Source of the DNA: Salinicoccus hispanicus | GTDB lineage: Bacteria > Bacillota > Bacilli > Staphylococcales > Salinicoccaceae | DNA length: 64,000 bases | NCBI RefSeq assembly: GCF_009831115.1 | Contig: NZ_WUUK01000001.1 | Span: 620,001-684,000 of the forward strand | Reading direction: 5' to 3' | Part shown: piece after piece, positions 37,407 to 47,412 of the stretch | Layout: each line of letters begins with the position of its first letter | Numbering within the stretch: position 1 is the stretch's first letter | Translations under genes and position numbers: made by a program | The notes under the pieces: model-generated | What the model was told of the DNA's origin: nothing | Database searches by the model: none | Seen by the model: only the letters and a program-made list of their open reading frames with translations

Positions 37407-38276
37407 ATGGAACCAATATCAGGAACAGTACAATTTTTGGAAGTCATCAAGAAGGAAGGCTCGACATACCATTTAAAAACAGAGGATGCGCAATATATCA
37501 GAATGAACGCCTCTACATCGGATAAGGAATTCGAAATCGGTGATCAGGTCAGCGCCTTCATCTATCCGAACAGAAGTGGTGAACTGTTTGCCGCTCCAAT
37601 CGTACCGACAGCATCCGTCGGCCAGTATGGCTATGCGACTGTCACAGAAGTGAACAGGGACGGCGCATACGTGAACGTCGGTGCGCCTAGGGATATTCTG
37701 GTGCCCTGGATCGATCTCCCGAAAGTCAAAGACGTCTGGCCGAAAGAGGGCGACCAGCTGTATCTCGTCTTGAGAGCAGAGCATGATAACCAGCTCTTCG
37801 GCAGGCTGCTCAGTGAAAATGATGCAGCAGAACGCTTCACACCTGTCGACCAGTCGAAGTTTGCAGAGATGAAGAACAAATGGCTTGAAGGCCGTCCGTA
37901 TCGTCTGCTCAGGATCGGGACATTCCTGCTGACCGAAGATGGCCACAAAGTGTTCGTCCATGAAAGCGAAAGGGAAGCAGAGCCGCGTCTTGGTGAACTG
38001 AAGAAATTCAGAGTGATCGGCATCAATGAAAAAGGCGAAATCAATGGTTCCTTCATCCAGCAGGCATACAAGAAAATGGACGCTGACAGCGAAAAGGTGA
38101 TGGACTATATTACAAAAAATGGGGGCAGCATGCCATTGACTGACAAAAGCCCTCCTGAAGACATCAAAGAAGCATTCAACATGTCGAAAGGTTCATTCAA
38201 ACGTGCGCTCGGCCGGCTGATGAAAGAAGGCAAAGTCGAGCAGACAGGCAAGGAAACAGTCGCAAAGAATCAATAG
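37407..38276 (+). CDS. cvfB: CvfB, S1-type RNA-binding virulence regulator
   Basis: A 289-residue protein. It has S1-like domains in the N-terminal two thirds (landmarks FIYPNRSGELFA, DGAYVNVGAPRDILVPW and VFVHESEREAEPRLG). A C-terminal winged-helix-like part contains FNMSKGSFKRALGRLMKEG. CvfB of S. aureus binds RNA and influences agr-linked virulence factors. Cytoplasmic. AAGGAG precedes ATG 37407. A strong terminator follows. Confidence 0.92.
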   Translation: MEPISGTVQFLEVIKKEGSTYHLKTEDAQYIRMNASTSDKEFEIGDQVSAFIYPNRSGELFAAPIVPTASVGQYGYATVTEVNRDGAYVNVGAPRDILVPWIDLPKVKDVWPKEGDQLYLVLRAEHDNQLFGRLLSENDAAERFTPVDQSKFAEMKNKWLEGRPYRLLRIGTFLLTEDGHKVFVHESEREAEPRLGELKKFRVIGINEKGEINGSFIQQAYKKMDADSEKVMDYITKNGGSMPLTDKSPPEDIKEAFNMSKGSFKRALGRLMKEGKVEQTGKETVAKNQ

Positions 38277-38284
38277 GTATAGAT

Positions 38285-38318
38285 GGCCCTCCGGTTTTTA
38301 TTGACGGAGGGCCTTTTG
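38285..38318 (+). terminator. Intrinsic terminator after cvfB
   Basis: Stem GGCCCTCCG/CGGAGGGCC with an 11-base loop, then TTTT. A short T-run but a very stable stem. Confidence 0.8.
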
Positions 38319-38320
38319 TA

Positions 38321-38349
38321 TTGAGCAGTGGTCGACAATTGGGTATTCT
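38321..38349 (+). promoter_or_regulatory. Possible promoter of the aldolase gene
   Basis: TTGAGC (38321-38326) and TATTCT (38344-38349) with a 17-base spacer, directly after the cvfB terminator and about 40 bases before the start codon. Confidence 0.5.
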
Positions 38350-38389
38350 TGAAATGAATGATAAAGAAAATTACGAAAAGAGGGTTTGG

Positions 38390-39421
38390 ATGATCAGATT
38401 TGACAGCGATTATATAGAAGGCGCACATGAATCGATTTTAAAACGGCTGTCCGAGACCAATAATGAACAGCTGCCGGGTTACGGTACGGACCATCACACA
38501 GAAACAGCCAAAGCGTATATCCGTGATCTTTGCGGAGTAGACGCAGATGTACACTTCATGGTCGGTGGCACACAGGCCAATATGACCATCATCGCATCGA
38601 TGCTCAGAACCCATCAGGGTGTCATCGCGCCCGATAGCGGCCATATTGCCGGTCATGAAACAGGCGCCATCGAATCAGTCGGACATAAAGTCCTGGAAAT
38701 CGAAAATAGCGACGGTAAAATAAATGCCGAACAAGTCAGAAGCTTTGCAGAGGGCCACTGGAATGATCCGACCCACGAACATATGCCGCAACCGAAGATG
38801 GTCTACATATCACAGCCGACTGAATCTGGTACATTATACTCCAGGCAGGAACTGGAAGATCTCAGGGAAATATGTACTGAAAATAATCTATATCTGATGG
38901 TTGATGGCGCCAGGCTTGGATATGCACTTGCATCCCGGGACAATGATACAAGCATCCGTGACTTGGCAAGTCTATGTGATGTCTTCTATATCGGTGGCAC
39001 AAAAGTCGGTGCACTATTCGGCGAAGCCATCGTCATCACCAATGATAATATAAAACCTGATTTCCGCTATATTATGAAGCAGAAAGGCGGATTATTGGCC
39101 AAAGGCAGACTGCTCGGCATCCAATTCGAAGTCCTTTTTGAAAATGGGCTGTACTTTGAGATATCAAAGCATGCCATAGAGATGGCCCATCGTCTGGCAG
39201 AAGCTTTTGAGAAGAAAGCTATCGAAATGTATGCTCCCGCATCAACAAATCAGATTTTCCCAATACTGACCGATACACAGATCGACGTATTACAGTCAAA
39301 GTATGCCTTTCATGTATGGGAAGAGATTGATACAGCAAGGAAAGCCATCCGGCTTTGCACGAGCTGGTCGACTACCAGTGATGATGTCGATGCACTGATC
39401 AGCGATATCGAAAAACTTTAG
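38390..39421 (+). CDS. Low-specificity threonine aldolase
   Basis: A 343-residue PLP enzyme of the aromatic-amino-acid beta-eliminating lyase/threonine aldolase family. It shows VGGTQANM, the substrate-contact GHIAGHETGA, MVDGARLGYA and the PLP Lys in YIGGTKVGALFGE. It splits threonine or allo-threonine into glycine and acetaldehyde. Glycine is also the bridge amino acid made by FemA and FemB, but a link is only inference. ATG 38390 follows GAGGG; the frame is open further upstream without a ribosome site. Confidence 0.88.
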   Translation: MIRFDSDYIEGAHESILKRLSETNNEQLPGYGTDHHTETAKAYIRDLCGVDADVHFMVGGTQANMTIIASMLRTHQGVIAPDSGHIAGHETGAIESVGHKVLEIENSDGKINAEQVRSFAEGHWNDPTHEHMPQPKMVYISQPTESGTLYSRQELEDLREICTENNLYLMVDGARLGYALASRDNDTSIRDLASLCDVFYIGGTKVGALFGEAIVITNDNIKPDFRYIMKQKGGLLAKGRLLGIQFEVLFENGLYFEISKHAIEMAHRLAEAFEKKAIEMYAPASTNQIFPILTDTQIDVLQSKYAFHVWEEIDTARKAIRLCTSWSTTSDDVDALISDIEKL

Positions 39422-39443
39422 AAAATAGTGTCATATAATAAAG

Positions 39444-39478
39444 AAAACCAGTCATCGATTGTTCGATGACTGGTTTTA
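39444..39478 (+). terminator. Bidirectional terminator, aldolase and pepF
   Basis: Perfect 15-pair stem AAACCAGTCATCGA/TCGATGACTGGTTT with loop TTGT, flanked by A and T runs, between two convergent genes. Confidence 0.85.
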
Positions 39479-39483
39479 AATTT

Positions 39484-41295
39484 CTATCCTTCTATTTCTT
39501 CTGTCAGTGCTTCAAGCTGATCGACTAGTTCGCCGATATAGTCTATCGTGTCGCGCAACGGCTGCTCAGTTGTGATATCGACGCCGCCCATGCGTGCCAG
39601 CTCGACAGGATCTTCCGTACCGCCCGCATTCAGAACTTTGAGCCAGTCGTCGACTGCCGTCTGTCCTTCATTCAGTACTCTCTTGCTCATCGCTGTAGCA
39701 ATGGTGAGCCCGGCAGAGTAGGTGTATGGATAGAGTCCCATATAGTAGTGCGGCTGTCTCATCCATGTCAGTTCGGCACCTTCTGTGATTGAAACATCGT
39801 CTCCCCAGAACTCCTCGATCACTTCACGCTTCAGCTGATTCAGTACAGGGGCGGAGACACTTTCGTTCTGATCCACCTTCTTGTAGACTTCACGCTGATA
39901 TGCAGCTTCAAGCAGGTGCGTCACACAGTTGTGATAGTACGTTCTGGAAATGATGGAGCTGATGACCCAGCGCTTGAACTTCGGATCGTCGGAGTTCTCA
40001 AGCAGGTGGTTTGCCATGAGCATTTCGTTCATCGTACTTGGTGCTTCGACAAAGTACATGGAACTTCTTGCATCAAACACGTTCTGTGAACGGTTGGCGT
40101 TGTAGAAGTGTCCCGCATGCCCCAGCTCATGGGCAAGGACGAATACTTCCGTCATCAGTGATGTCCATGAGATCAGAATGAACGGATGGGAGCCATATGG
40201 GCTGGAGCAGAATGCACCAGTGGATTTTCCTTTGTTTTTGACGAAGTCGATCCAGCGCTCATCGTAGGCACGATTGACCATGTTGACATAGTCATCTCCC
40301 ATGATGGCAAGTGCATCATTGATGTACTTTCTGGATTCCTCGATGCTGATTTCAGGCTCTGATGATGGGTCGAGTGAAATCTTAAGGTCTTCATACTTCA
40401 TTTCATCCAAGTTATGCACGCGCTTCAGCAGTTTCGCATAGCGTCTCATGTGTGGAGAGAGATCACTCATGATCATGTCGATCTGACGGTTATAGAGCGA
40501 CTGATCCACATCCTGGCGGTGGAGCAGGTAGTCGAATACGGAATCGAAGCCGCGAAGATCGGATGTCGTCTTCTCCTGCTTGAGCTGGAGATCGTAGGTT
40601 GCTGCTGTCGTATGCTGATACTCTGCAAGTTTGTCACTGAAGGCACGGAATGCACTGTGTCTGATTTCCGTATTTTCATGACTTTCCAGTTCACCTTCGA
40701 AAGCGAGGTAGGATAGGGGGATTTCCTGTCCATCCGCTTTGAAAGTACCAAAATCAATATCAAGCAGTTTGGTTTTCTGATACAGACTGTATGGGCCTTC
40801 GAAAACAGTGGAGTAGGAGGCAAGCGCCTTTTCCACATTGGCATCGAGCTGGTACGGTTTGTTTTTCAGCAGCTCGTCCACAAAATTAGTGAATTCGGAT
40901 GCCTGGCTTTTGACTTCTTCAAGGAAAGACGTGTCCTTCTGCAACAGTTCACTTGTCAGGAAGCTCGTTTCACTGCCGAAATATGTACTGATATTGCTCG
41001 CAAGGCCACTGAGTTTCTGAGCAGAAGCATCTCCCTGATCGGATGCCATTCTGAGATTGGCGTATGCACCGATCGGCACTAGGGATTCAGTCAGATTCCT
41101 ATAGCTTTCAAGCGCTTCAATTGCAGTTTTTGCATCCGATAGACCACCTGAGAATTTTTCACTGAATGACTTTATTTCCGGGCGGATATTCTGTACAGCC
41201 TTTTCAAATGCTTCATCAGAAGCAAAAAGGTCGGATAGATTCCACGTGTACTTTTCTTCCACTTCATTTCTGGACTTGAGTTGTTCCATTGTCAT
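39484..41295 (-). CDS. pepF: Oligoendopeptidase F (M3B)
   Basis: A 603-residue cytosolic zinc metallopeptidase that cuts short oligopeptides. The zinc motif HELGH lies in VLAHELGHAGHF, with the third ligand Glu in EAPSTMNEM. The N-terminal helical part is typical of M3B. ATG 41295 is chosen because AAGGAGT lies five bases upstream on the minus strand; the longer frame lacks a site. Monocistronic between a shared terminator and a divergent gene. Confidence 0.94.
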   Translation of the reverse strand: MTMEQLKSRNEVEEKYTWNLSDLFASDEAFEKAVQNIRPEIKSFSEKFSGGLSDAKTAIEALESYRNLTESLVPIGAYANLRMASDQGDASAQKLSGLASNISTYFGSETSFLTSELLQKDTSFLEEVKSQASEFTNFVDELLKNKPYQLDANVEKALASYSTVFEGPYSLYQKTKLLDIDFGTFKADGQEIPLSYLAFEGELESHENTEIRHSAFRAFSDKLAEYQHTTAATYDLQLKQEKTTSDLRGFDSVFDYLLHRQDVDQSLYNRQIDMIMSDLSPHMRRYAKLLKRVHNLDEMKYEDLKISLDPSSEPEISIEESRKYINDALAIMGDDYVNMVNRAYDERWIDFVKNKGKSTGAFCSSPYGSHPFILISWTSLMTEVFVLAHELGHAGHFYNANRSQNVFDARSSMYFVEAPSTMNEMLMANHLLENSDDPKFKRWVISSIISRTYYHNCVTHLLEAAYQREVYKKVDQNESVSAPVLNQLKREVIEEFWGDDVSITEGAELTWMRQPHYYMGLYPYTYSAGLTIATAMSKRVLNEGQTAVDDWLKVLNAGGTEDPVELARMGGVDITTEQPLRDTIDYIGELVDQLEALTEEIEG

Positions 41296-41448
41296 TTGAC
41301 ACTCCTTTAATTTCGGAAACCGAAGTAATGATACCATTATACATGAAAATTCAAAAAATTAAAATCATTACTATATAAATGAGGAAGAAGTTTCAAAACT
41401 GTCCAAATCGAGAATAAGAGATGTATAAAACAATTTGGAGGTGAAAGG

Positions 41449-41784
41449 ATGATACAGAGTCCGAGTTTCTACATTTTCAGCATACTTGCAGTCATTGTCA
41501 TAAGCGCAATTGCAGGGCTTGCTTTGAGGAGATATATCATTGTACCGATCATTGTTTTCATAATCACGGCTCTGGCAGCATTCATCATACCGAACTTCGT
41601 TGAGAATACGGATTGGGAGCCATTGATGGGCTATGCATTATTCCTTGGAATATTATCTTTCATTATAAGCGTATTGACCTGGCTGTATGTCAGGGCGAGA
41701 AGAAGAAAGAACGAAATTACTTCAAAACGCGCGACGAAGGCCGAACTGAATGATCCGGATACAGCACCTGACAGTAAAAGATGA
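41449..41784 (+). CDS. Small membrane protein of unknown function
   Basis: A 111-residue protein with three predicted membrane helices (about 6-25, 29-50 and 59-83), then a basic, soluble C-terminal tail (RARRRKNEIT onward). Arg-rich segments flank the helices. I do not recognise the family. A very good ribosome site GGAGGTG lies eight bases before ATG 41449. Divergent from pepF and followed by a terminator, so it is its own transcription unit. Confidence 0.75.
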   Translation: MIQSPSFYIFSILAVIVISAIAGLALRRYIIVPIIVFIITALAAFIIPNFVENTDWEPLMGYALFLGILSFIISVLTWLYVRARRRKNEITSKRATKAELNDPDTAPDSKR

Positions 41785-41800
41785 TGCATGATGACAGCTG

Positions 41801-41823
41801 CCAAAGAGCAGCTGTTTTTTTTA
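41801..41823 (+). terminator. Intrinsic terminator after the small membrane gene
   Basis: Stem ACAGCTG/CAGCTGT with an 8-base loop (inner GC pairs possible), then eight T. Confidence 0.85.
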
Positions 41824-42251
<428 letters not shown>

Positions 42252-42815
42252 TTATCCTTCTTCTTTTGATTCGTTTACAACTTTATATACTGTCGCTCTG
42301 GATACGCCAACCATATCTGCAATCTGCTTTCCTGTATATTTCTGTGTATCGTATAACGACTGTATCATTGCTTTCTTGTCGTCTGCAATTCCGGGTCTGC
42401 CACCGTTTCTACCGCGTGCGCGCGCTGATTCCAGCCCTTTTTTCGTCCGCTCACTGAGCAAGCTTGCTTCAAGTTCTGCAAATGCCGACATCATCGTAAA
42501 GAACATTTTACCCATCGGATCTTTCGTTGTAACATTCATATTGATGATTTCCAGGTCAATTCCGCGTTTTTCCAGCGCTGTCGACAGCTCTATGAGCTGT
42601 TTTGTCGTACGTCCCAGCCGATCCAGCTTCGTGATCACCATCGTGTCCCCCTCCCGCATATAGTCCATGCATTTTTCAAGCTCTGTGCGTTCGGGCTTTC
42701 TGCCGCTTACTTTTTCTGAGAAAATTTTAATGCATCCTGCTTCTTCAAGCATATCCATCTGACTTTCGAGGTTCTGACCTTTGGTGCTTACTCTTGCATA
42801 GCCTATTTTACTCAT
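42252..42815 (-). CDS. Serine recombinase, resolvase/invertase type
   Basis: A 187-residue small serine recombinase. The catalytic Ser10 lies in IGYARVSTKGQ. Further landmarks are KLDRLGRTTKQLIEL, the Met/Phe-rich MGKMFFTMMSAFAELE E-helix, and a C-terminal helix-turn-helix of Hin/resolvase type (TGKQIADMVGVSRATVYKVV). Such enzymes resolve transposon cointegrates, invert segments or stabilise plasmids. No transposase, terminal repeats or invertible segment is evident, so it is either a solitary remnant or acts on the nearby repeats. Flanking DNA is AT-rich, suggesting transfer. Confidence 0.9.
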   Translation of the reverse strand: MSKIGYARVSTKGQNLESQMDMLEEAGCIKIFSEKVSGRKPERTELEKCMDYMREGDTMVITKLDRLGRTTKQLIELSTALEKRGIDLEIINMNVTTKDPMGKMFFTMMSAFAELEASLLSERTKKGLESARARGRNGGRPGIADDKKAMIQSLYDTQKYTGKQIADMVGVSRATVYKVVNESKEEG

Positions 42816-42902
42816 TTTTACATCTTTCCCTTTTAATGTATTTTAAACGGTGTAATATCATTATAAGTGTACAGTGAATAAAAAACAAGTTAAAAAACAA
42901 CA

Positions 42903-42952
42903 TTTATTAACATTTTAGAGGTTTATGTTCTTTAATTGTTAATGTAAATAAA
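42903..42952. repeat. Inverted repeat 5' of the resolvase gene
   Basis: Arms TTTATTAACATT (42903-42914) and AATGTAAATAAA (42941-42952) pair at 11 of 12 positions with a 26-base centre. It lies about 90 bases upstream of the resolvase start, where resolvase operator/recombination sites usually are. Confidence 0.5.
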
Positions 42953-43083
42953 ACCCTCGTTAAATAGACAGTTAAAATGCCTCCTCAATTCATTGGAAAT
43001 TTTACAATTTATGTTTAATGTCTGATAATTAGTACATATATAATATAAATGATAACCCCATATTTGTTTCTGGAGCTGATAAA

Positions 43084-44832
43084 ATGACTTTCACTATTGT
43101 TACTTGCATCCTATTTATGGCTTTTGTCGCCTGGTACTCCTATCGTAAAACGAGAAACACCGTCGGTGACAGTGATGGCTACTTTCTCGCCGGGCGTGGT
43201 CTGACCGGTGGCTTCATCGCCGGATCTCTCGTTCTGACCAATCTTTCTGCAGAACAGCTGGTCGGACTGAATGGCCAGGCCTACAGTGCAAACATGTCGA
43301 ATATGGCATGGGAAGTGACTGCCGGCATATCTGTCATCATCCTTGCGCTTGTCCTGCTGCCAAGATACATAGGGGGTGCTTTCACCACCCTGCCGGGTTT
43401 TGTGAATAGCCGGTTCGATGAAGGGACCCGGATGATGGTCACACTTCTGTTCATGATGGGATACACGTTCGTAACCATCCCTTCAGTACTCTACTCCGGT
43501 GCCATTGCTGTACTTCAGCTGTTCGATGTACCGGAGCTGCTCGGTCTGTCACTGGAGCAGTCCATGTGGATTGTCATCTGGATTGTCGGCATCATCGGTG
43601 CCTGCTATGCCATATTCGGAGGGCTGAGGGCTGTTGCCATATCGGATACACTGAATGGAATCGGGTTGCTCGTCATTGGACTGCTCGTCCCGATCATCGG
43701 ACTATATGCACTCGGCAGCGGCAACATTTTCGAAGGTATGAAGACTATTGCTACAGAAAACCCTGAAAAACTGAATTCAATCGGTTCTCGTGAGGATGCT
43801 GTACCATTCGGCACCATATTCACCGGTATGATTTTCGCCAATCTATTCTATTGGGGCACGAACCAGTACGTCATCCAGCGGACACTTGGCGCCAAAAGTC
43901 TTGCTGAAGGTCAGAAAGGTACGCTGTTCACCGGATTTCTGAAAATGCTTGTACCATTCATGATGATGATTCCCGGCATCATCGCCTTTCATCTGTATGG
44001 ACCGGAACTTCAAAATATAGATCTTGCCTACCCGGCTCTGATCAACCAGCTGCTGCCACCCGTTTTAAGTGGATTCTTCCTGGCAGTACTTCTGGGCGCT
44101 GTACTCTCGAGCTTCAACTCGCTGCTCAATAGTGCGGCCACCATGTTTGCGTATGATATCTATAAGGTGAAATTCAAAAAGAATGCGTCAGACAGGGAAA
44201 TGATTATGATCAGTAAATGGTTTGGTACACTCCTGGCGCTGATTTCCTTCTTCATCGCCCCTCTGCTGCTCCGTGCACCGGATGGACTTTGGAATATCAT
44301 CAGGGAATTCACCGGATTCTTCAACATTCCGGTTATTGCAATCATACTTGTCGGTATCTTTTCAAAGAAAGTGCCGCCGATCGGCCCGAAAATTGCCATC
44401 ATTGTCCATGTCATCTTGTACTACATGCTGATATGGGGACTGCCGACATTCTTCGGCATCGAGTTCGGCATCAGCTTCATCCATATCCAGGGCATGCTGT
44501 TCGTACTCGCTGTCGCAATCATGGCAGTAGCCGGAATTGTCAAACCATTGGCAAGACCACACGAATTCACCTATAACCCCAAGGTGGACATGGTACCATG
44601 GAAGTTTGCACTACCTGTTACAGTAGTGCTGATCGGTGCCATGGTATTCTGCTTCGTACTATTTTCAAACATCGGACTCGCCTATCCGGACGGCATTGTT
44701 TCCGGATGGTTCTGGCCAGTCGTTATAATACTTGCTGCCATGACCGCCCTATTCTATTTCATTTCATTCAAGAGATGGAACGACAAGTACGGCACAATGC
44801 TGCAGAACACCTACAGCGAAAAGAAGCTATAG
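43084..44832 (+). CDS. Sodium:solute symporter (SSS/SLC5 family)
   Basis: A 582-residue integral membrane protein with about 14 helices. It has an LeuT-like core: FLAGRGLTGGFIAGSLVLTNLSAEQLVG at helices 1-2, the conserved GGLRAVAISDTLNG, and WGTNQYVIQR, which resembles vSGLT-type sugar transporters. A sugar or related solute driven by sodium is likely, but the substrate is not certain. TGGAGC lies before ATG 43084. The promoter region is AT-rich, with TATAAT at 43039-43044. It stands alone between the resolvase patch and the FemAB genes. Confidence 0.85.
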   Translation: MTFTIVTCILFMAFVAWYSYRKTRNTVGDSDGYFLAGRGLTGGFIAGSLVLTNLSAEQLVGLNGQAYSANMSNMAWEVTAGISVIILALVLLPRYIGGAFTTLPGFVNSRFDEGTRMMVTLLFMMGYTFVTIPSVLYSGAIAVLQLFDVPELLGLSLEQSMWIVIWIVGIIGACYAIFGGLRAVAISDTLNGIGLLVIGLLVPIIGLYALGSGNIFEGMKTIATENPEKLNSIGSREDAVPFGTIFTGMIFANLFYWGTNQYVIQRTLGAKSLAEGQKGTLFTGFLKMLVPFMMMIPGIIAFHLYGPELQNIDLAYPALINQLLPPVLSGFFLAVLLGAVLSSFNSLLNSAATMFAYDIYKVKFKKNASDREMIMISKWFGTLLALISFFIAPLLLRAPDGLWNIIREFTGFFNIPVIAIILVGIFSKKVPPIGPKIAIIVHVILYYMLIWGLPTFFGIEFGISFIHIQGMLFVLAVAIMAVAGIVKPLARPHEFTYNPKVDMVPWKFALPVTVVLIGAMVFCFVLFSNIGLAYPDGIVSGWFWPVVIILAAMTALFYFISFKRWNDKYGTMLQNTYSEKKL

Positions 44833-44856
44833 CACATGTGCTATAGCTTCTTTTCT
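44821..44856 (+). terminator. Bidirectional terminator, symporter and FemAB-like gene
   Basis: Perfect palindrome with arms AGAAGCTATAGCAC/GTGCTATAGCTTCT and almost no loop, followed by TTTTCT. It lies between two convergent genes and includes the symporter stop codon. Confidence 0.8.
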
Positions 44857-44859
44857 GTT

Positions 44860-46104
44860 CTAGATCTTATTCAGTTTCTGGGCCAGCTTGTGCACCGGCC
44901 TGTTGTATACTTTTTCAAACGTTCCCGGTAATTCCTCTATCAACGGATCATAGCCTTTTTTGAACTTGTAGACACCATAGTCCTTTGAGTCTTCCGTAAA
45001 GTCCCCGGTCAGCCCAAAGAAATTGAAGCGTCCGAGACCAAGCTTCTTTGCTTCCTTGATCATATGCCATGTCGTGAAGTTTGTCCCCATGAACATGGAA
45101 TGCTCGGGGTAGCTGCCACTGAAGAGATAGACCATTTCATGGTTGTTATAGTAGTACATGGCAGCGGAAAGCTCTATGATGTTTCCGTATTCGGCCTGGA
45201 CACCACGGATTTTCTCCAGACGTTTCTCCTTATTGCCCATCAGATCCTTCAACTCATTCAGTCGACCCTTCATGCGTTTCGTGCCCTGGCCGCTGTCGAC
45301 CTTGCTCTGCATTTCCTTCTGATCGGAAACGAGTGCTTCGAGCTCCTCACTGAGCTTTGCCAGGTATTCTTCAAGGTCGATGTAGCTTAACGTCAGATAA
45401 GTACGATCCTTCAAAGTTCTGAGGAGGTTTTTGATCTTCTCGCTGCTTACCGGGTCAAAACCGATGCGCTCTTCAGTATCCTTGTATATTTCAATGAATT
45501 TGTCGTATTCATCCTCTTCCAGATATCTGACCCTGATGCACATCTGCTCACTCGCCCGGGTGTTGTATCGGGTCTTCTGATCCATGCGCTTCATGAGTTC
45601 TTCTTCGTCCCTGGTGATATCAAGCACTGCCTGATACCTCAGCATTTCACTGGTCACAAGCTGCTTCGTAAAACCATTATGGCTATAGCCGAGAGCCTTG
45701 TAGACTTCCATGATCCCATGGTTGTTAAGTTCGCTGTCGATCGCTTCCCCGTCGCTATTGCGCATCTGATAGATATGATATGGAGAATGGACCATTTTGA
45801 TGGCGCCCTGCTTTTTTGCATACGCATCAATTTCCTTCAGGAAGAACTGCAGCCTTTCATTTGAAAAAGGCTGGATCAGCGGGCCGGCATGAGACGTGAA
45901 TATCCTGTACCGCTTCAGCACAGAACGGCCACTGATCATGGAAACGCCGATGAGCGTCTCCTCTTCAAACAGCCCAAGGATATGAGTCTCCTGGATGCCT
46001 GAAATATAGTCATAGTACAGCGGATCATGCATATAGTGGCAGTAGCTGCCATAATCGGCCATGAAGGCTTTGAAAGTCTCCGCCTGGATGGGTGATGTTC
46101 TCAT
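44860..46104 (-). CDS. Third FemAB-family aminoacyltransferase, divergent
   Basis: A 414-residue member of the FemABX family, which adds amino acids from aminoacyl-tRNA to the lysine of lipid II. Two GNAT-like subdomains are split by a coiled-coil arm (about 235-305, rich in Glu/Lys). Near the C-terminus it has RFNFFGLTGDFTEDSKDYGVYKFKKGYDPLIEELPG, the family's most conserved stretch. It is much more distant from FemA and FemB than they are from each other and does not look like FmhB/FemX. ATG 46104 is preferred because MRTSPIQAETFKAF aligns with the start of FemA/FemB; TTG 46134 overlapping the femB stop is an alternative. Confidence 0.82.
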   Translation of the reverse strand: MRTSPIQAETFKAFMADYGSYCHYMHDPLYYDYISGIQETHILGLFEEETLIGVSMISGRSVLKRYRIFTSHAGPLIQPFSNERLQFFLKEIDAYAKKQGAIKMVHSPYHIYQMRNSDGEAIDSELNNHGIMEVYKALGYSHNGFTKQLVTSEMLRYQAVLDITRDEEELMKRMDQKTRYNTRASEQMCIRVRYLEEDEYDKFIEIYKDTEERIGFDPVSSEKIKNLLRTLKDRTYLTLSYIDLEEYLAKLSEELEALVSDQKEMQSKVDSGQGTKRMKGRLNELKDLMGNKEKRLEKIRGVQAEYGNIIELSAAMYYYNNHEMVYLFSGSYPEHSMFMGTNFTTWHMIKEAKKLGLGRFNFFGLTGDFTEDSKDYGVYKFKKGYDPLIEELPGTFEKVYNRPVHKLAQKLNKI

Positions 46105-46130
46105 ATTTGGGACAACCTTTCCTTTACTGG

Positions 46131-47405
46131 TCAATTGGACCTTGCAGCTCTTTTCTGTTCAATCTTCCGCTTCACCTTATAGACATTGTACGGCATTTTG
46201 CTGATGACCTTTACAAAGTCTCCGACAAGCTCCTCGATTTCTGCATTGAAGCCGCGCTTGAATCGATAGACACCGTAATCCTCTCCATCTTCCGAAAAAT
46301 CTCCACTTACACCGTAGAAATTGTACCGGCTGATGTTCTTGTCCATACAGTACTTCATCATTTCGAAGTGCATCATATAAGGGCCGACAAACTGGGAAAA
46401 TGCAGTGGAACTTGCACCGGAATGGTAGACCATTTCATAAGGTGTTTCGAAATAGATGCCGGAAGCCAGGTTCAGTACATTGCCTTCGTTCTTGCGCAGT
46501 TCGCTTGCCTGTATCCGGTCCTCGGTCATCTTGTCGATCTGCTTGTCGAGTTCACTGATCTTATTGAGCGTCTTTTCATTCTTGCTGTCTTTTTCCATCA
46601 GCTGGTTTCTCTTGGTCTCAGCATCTTCGATGTCATCGGAAAGATTGCTGATGTACTTGTCCAGTTCTATATAGGCCAGTGGAATAAGTATCTTGTCTCC
46701 ATACGCTTTTTTAAGGTTCGAATAGTATTTAGGCGGATCCGGCGGTGTGAAGAAGTCCTGCCGCTCGCTTGTATCCATATACAGTTCCAGGAAGATGTCG
46801 ATTTCATCCAGCTCCAGAAACCTGATTTCGACACCATATTTCAGCGCCTTCTTGATATTCCGCTTCCTCTGGGAATCAAACGACTTCAATAAGGTGTTTT
46901 CATCATATCCCGACAGATCCAGTACGCTCATCCAACGGGCCTGCGATGTTCTTGAATAGCCGCGTGTAAATCCCTGGTGGACGTATCCCTCTTCTTCCAT
47001 GATGCCGATCAGTGCATCCTGCTCGGGATAGTCGGCTTTCGGATTGACATCCTTGTCATATTTTCTGTAGATCCAGTTCGGGTCGAGTTTGACATAGAGT
47101 CCATTGTTCTTCTTCAAATACTGTGTGAGTGACTGCAAAAAGAAGCGGACGAGATCATGATTATGGTAATCGAGAACCGGTCCACGGTTGGAGTAGTAGA
47201 AATACTTGCCCATCACGGTCTTTTTCAATGTAAACAGACAGGCGGCGATGACTGTATTGTCCTTATCCTTGACGCCAAGCAGGCGTACCTTGTCCTTATC
47301 CATCTCACGATTCCTTTTATTTTCTATCATCTGGAAGAAGGCGGATTCCTCGCCTTTTTCGATATAGCCTTTATATTCATTCTCGGTCAGCTCAACAAAT
47401 TTCAT
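46131..47405 (-). CDS. femB: FemB-like aminoacyltransferase
   Basis: A 424-residue FemABX enzyme closest to S. aureus FemB, which adds glycines 4 and 5 of the interpeptide bridge using glycyl-tRNA. It shows YYSNRGPVLDY, LDPNWIYRKYDKDVNP and FDSQRKRNIKKALKYG. A coiled-coil arm lies at about 245-300, followed by NLASGIYFE and RYNFYGVSGDFSEDGEDYGVYRFKRGFNAEIEELVGDF. GGGAGGT precedes ATG 47405. It begins seven bases after the femA stop. Bridge chemistry in this organism is inferred from the family. Confidence 0.92.
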   Translation of the reverse strand: MKFVELTENEYKGYIEKGEESAFFQMIENKRNREMDKDKVRLLGVKDKDNTVIAACLFTLKKTVMGKYFYYSNRGPVLDYHNHDLVRFFLQSLTQYLKKNNGLYVKLDPNWIYRKYDKDVNPKADYPEQDALIGIMEEEGYVHQGFTRGYSRTSQARWMSVLDLSGYDENTLLKSFDSQRKRNIKKALKYGVEIRFLELDEIDIFLELYMDTSERQDFFTPPDPPKYYSNLKKAYGDKILIPLAYIELDKYISNLSDDIEDAETKRNQLMEKDSKNEKTLNKISELDKQIDKMTEDRIQASELRKNEGNVLNLASGIYFETPYEMVYHSGASSTAFSQFVGPYMMHFEMMKYCMDKNISRYNFYGVSGDFSEDGEDYGVYRFKRGFNAEIEELVGDFVKVISKMPYNVYKVKRKIEQKRAARSN

Positions 47406-47412
47406 CCGTCTG

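Noticed and set aside
46092-46892. 266-residue plus-strand ORF opposite femB
   Set aside because: Shadow of FemB with no supporting signals.
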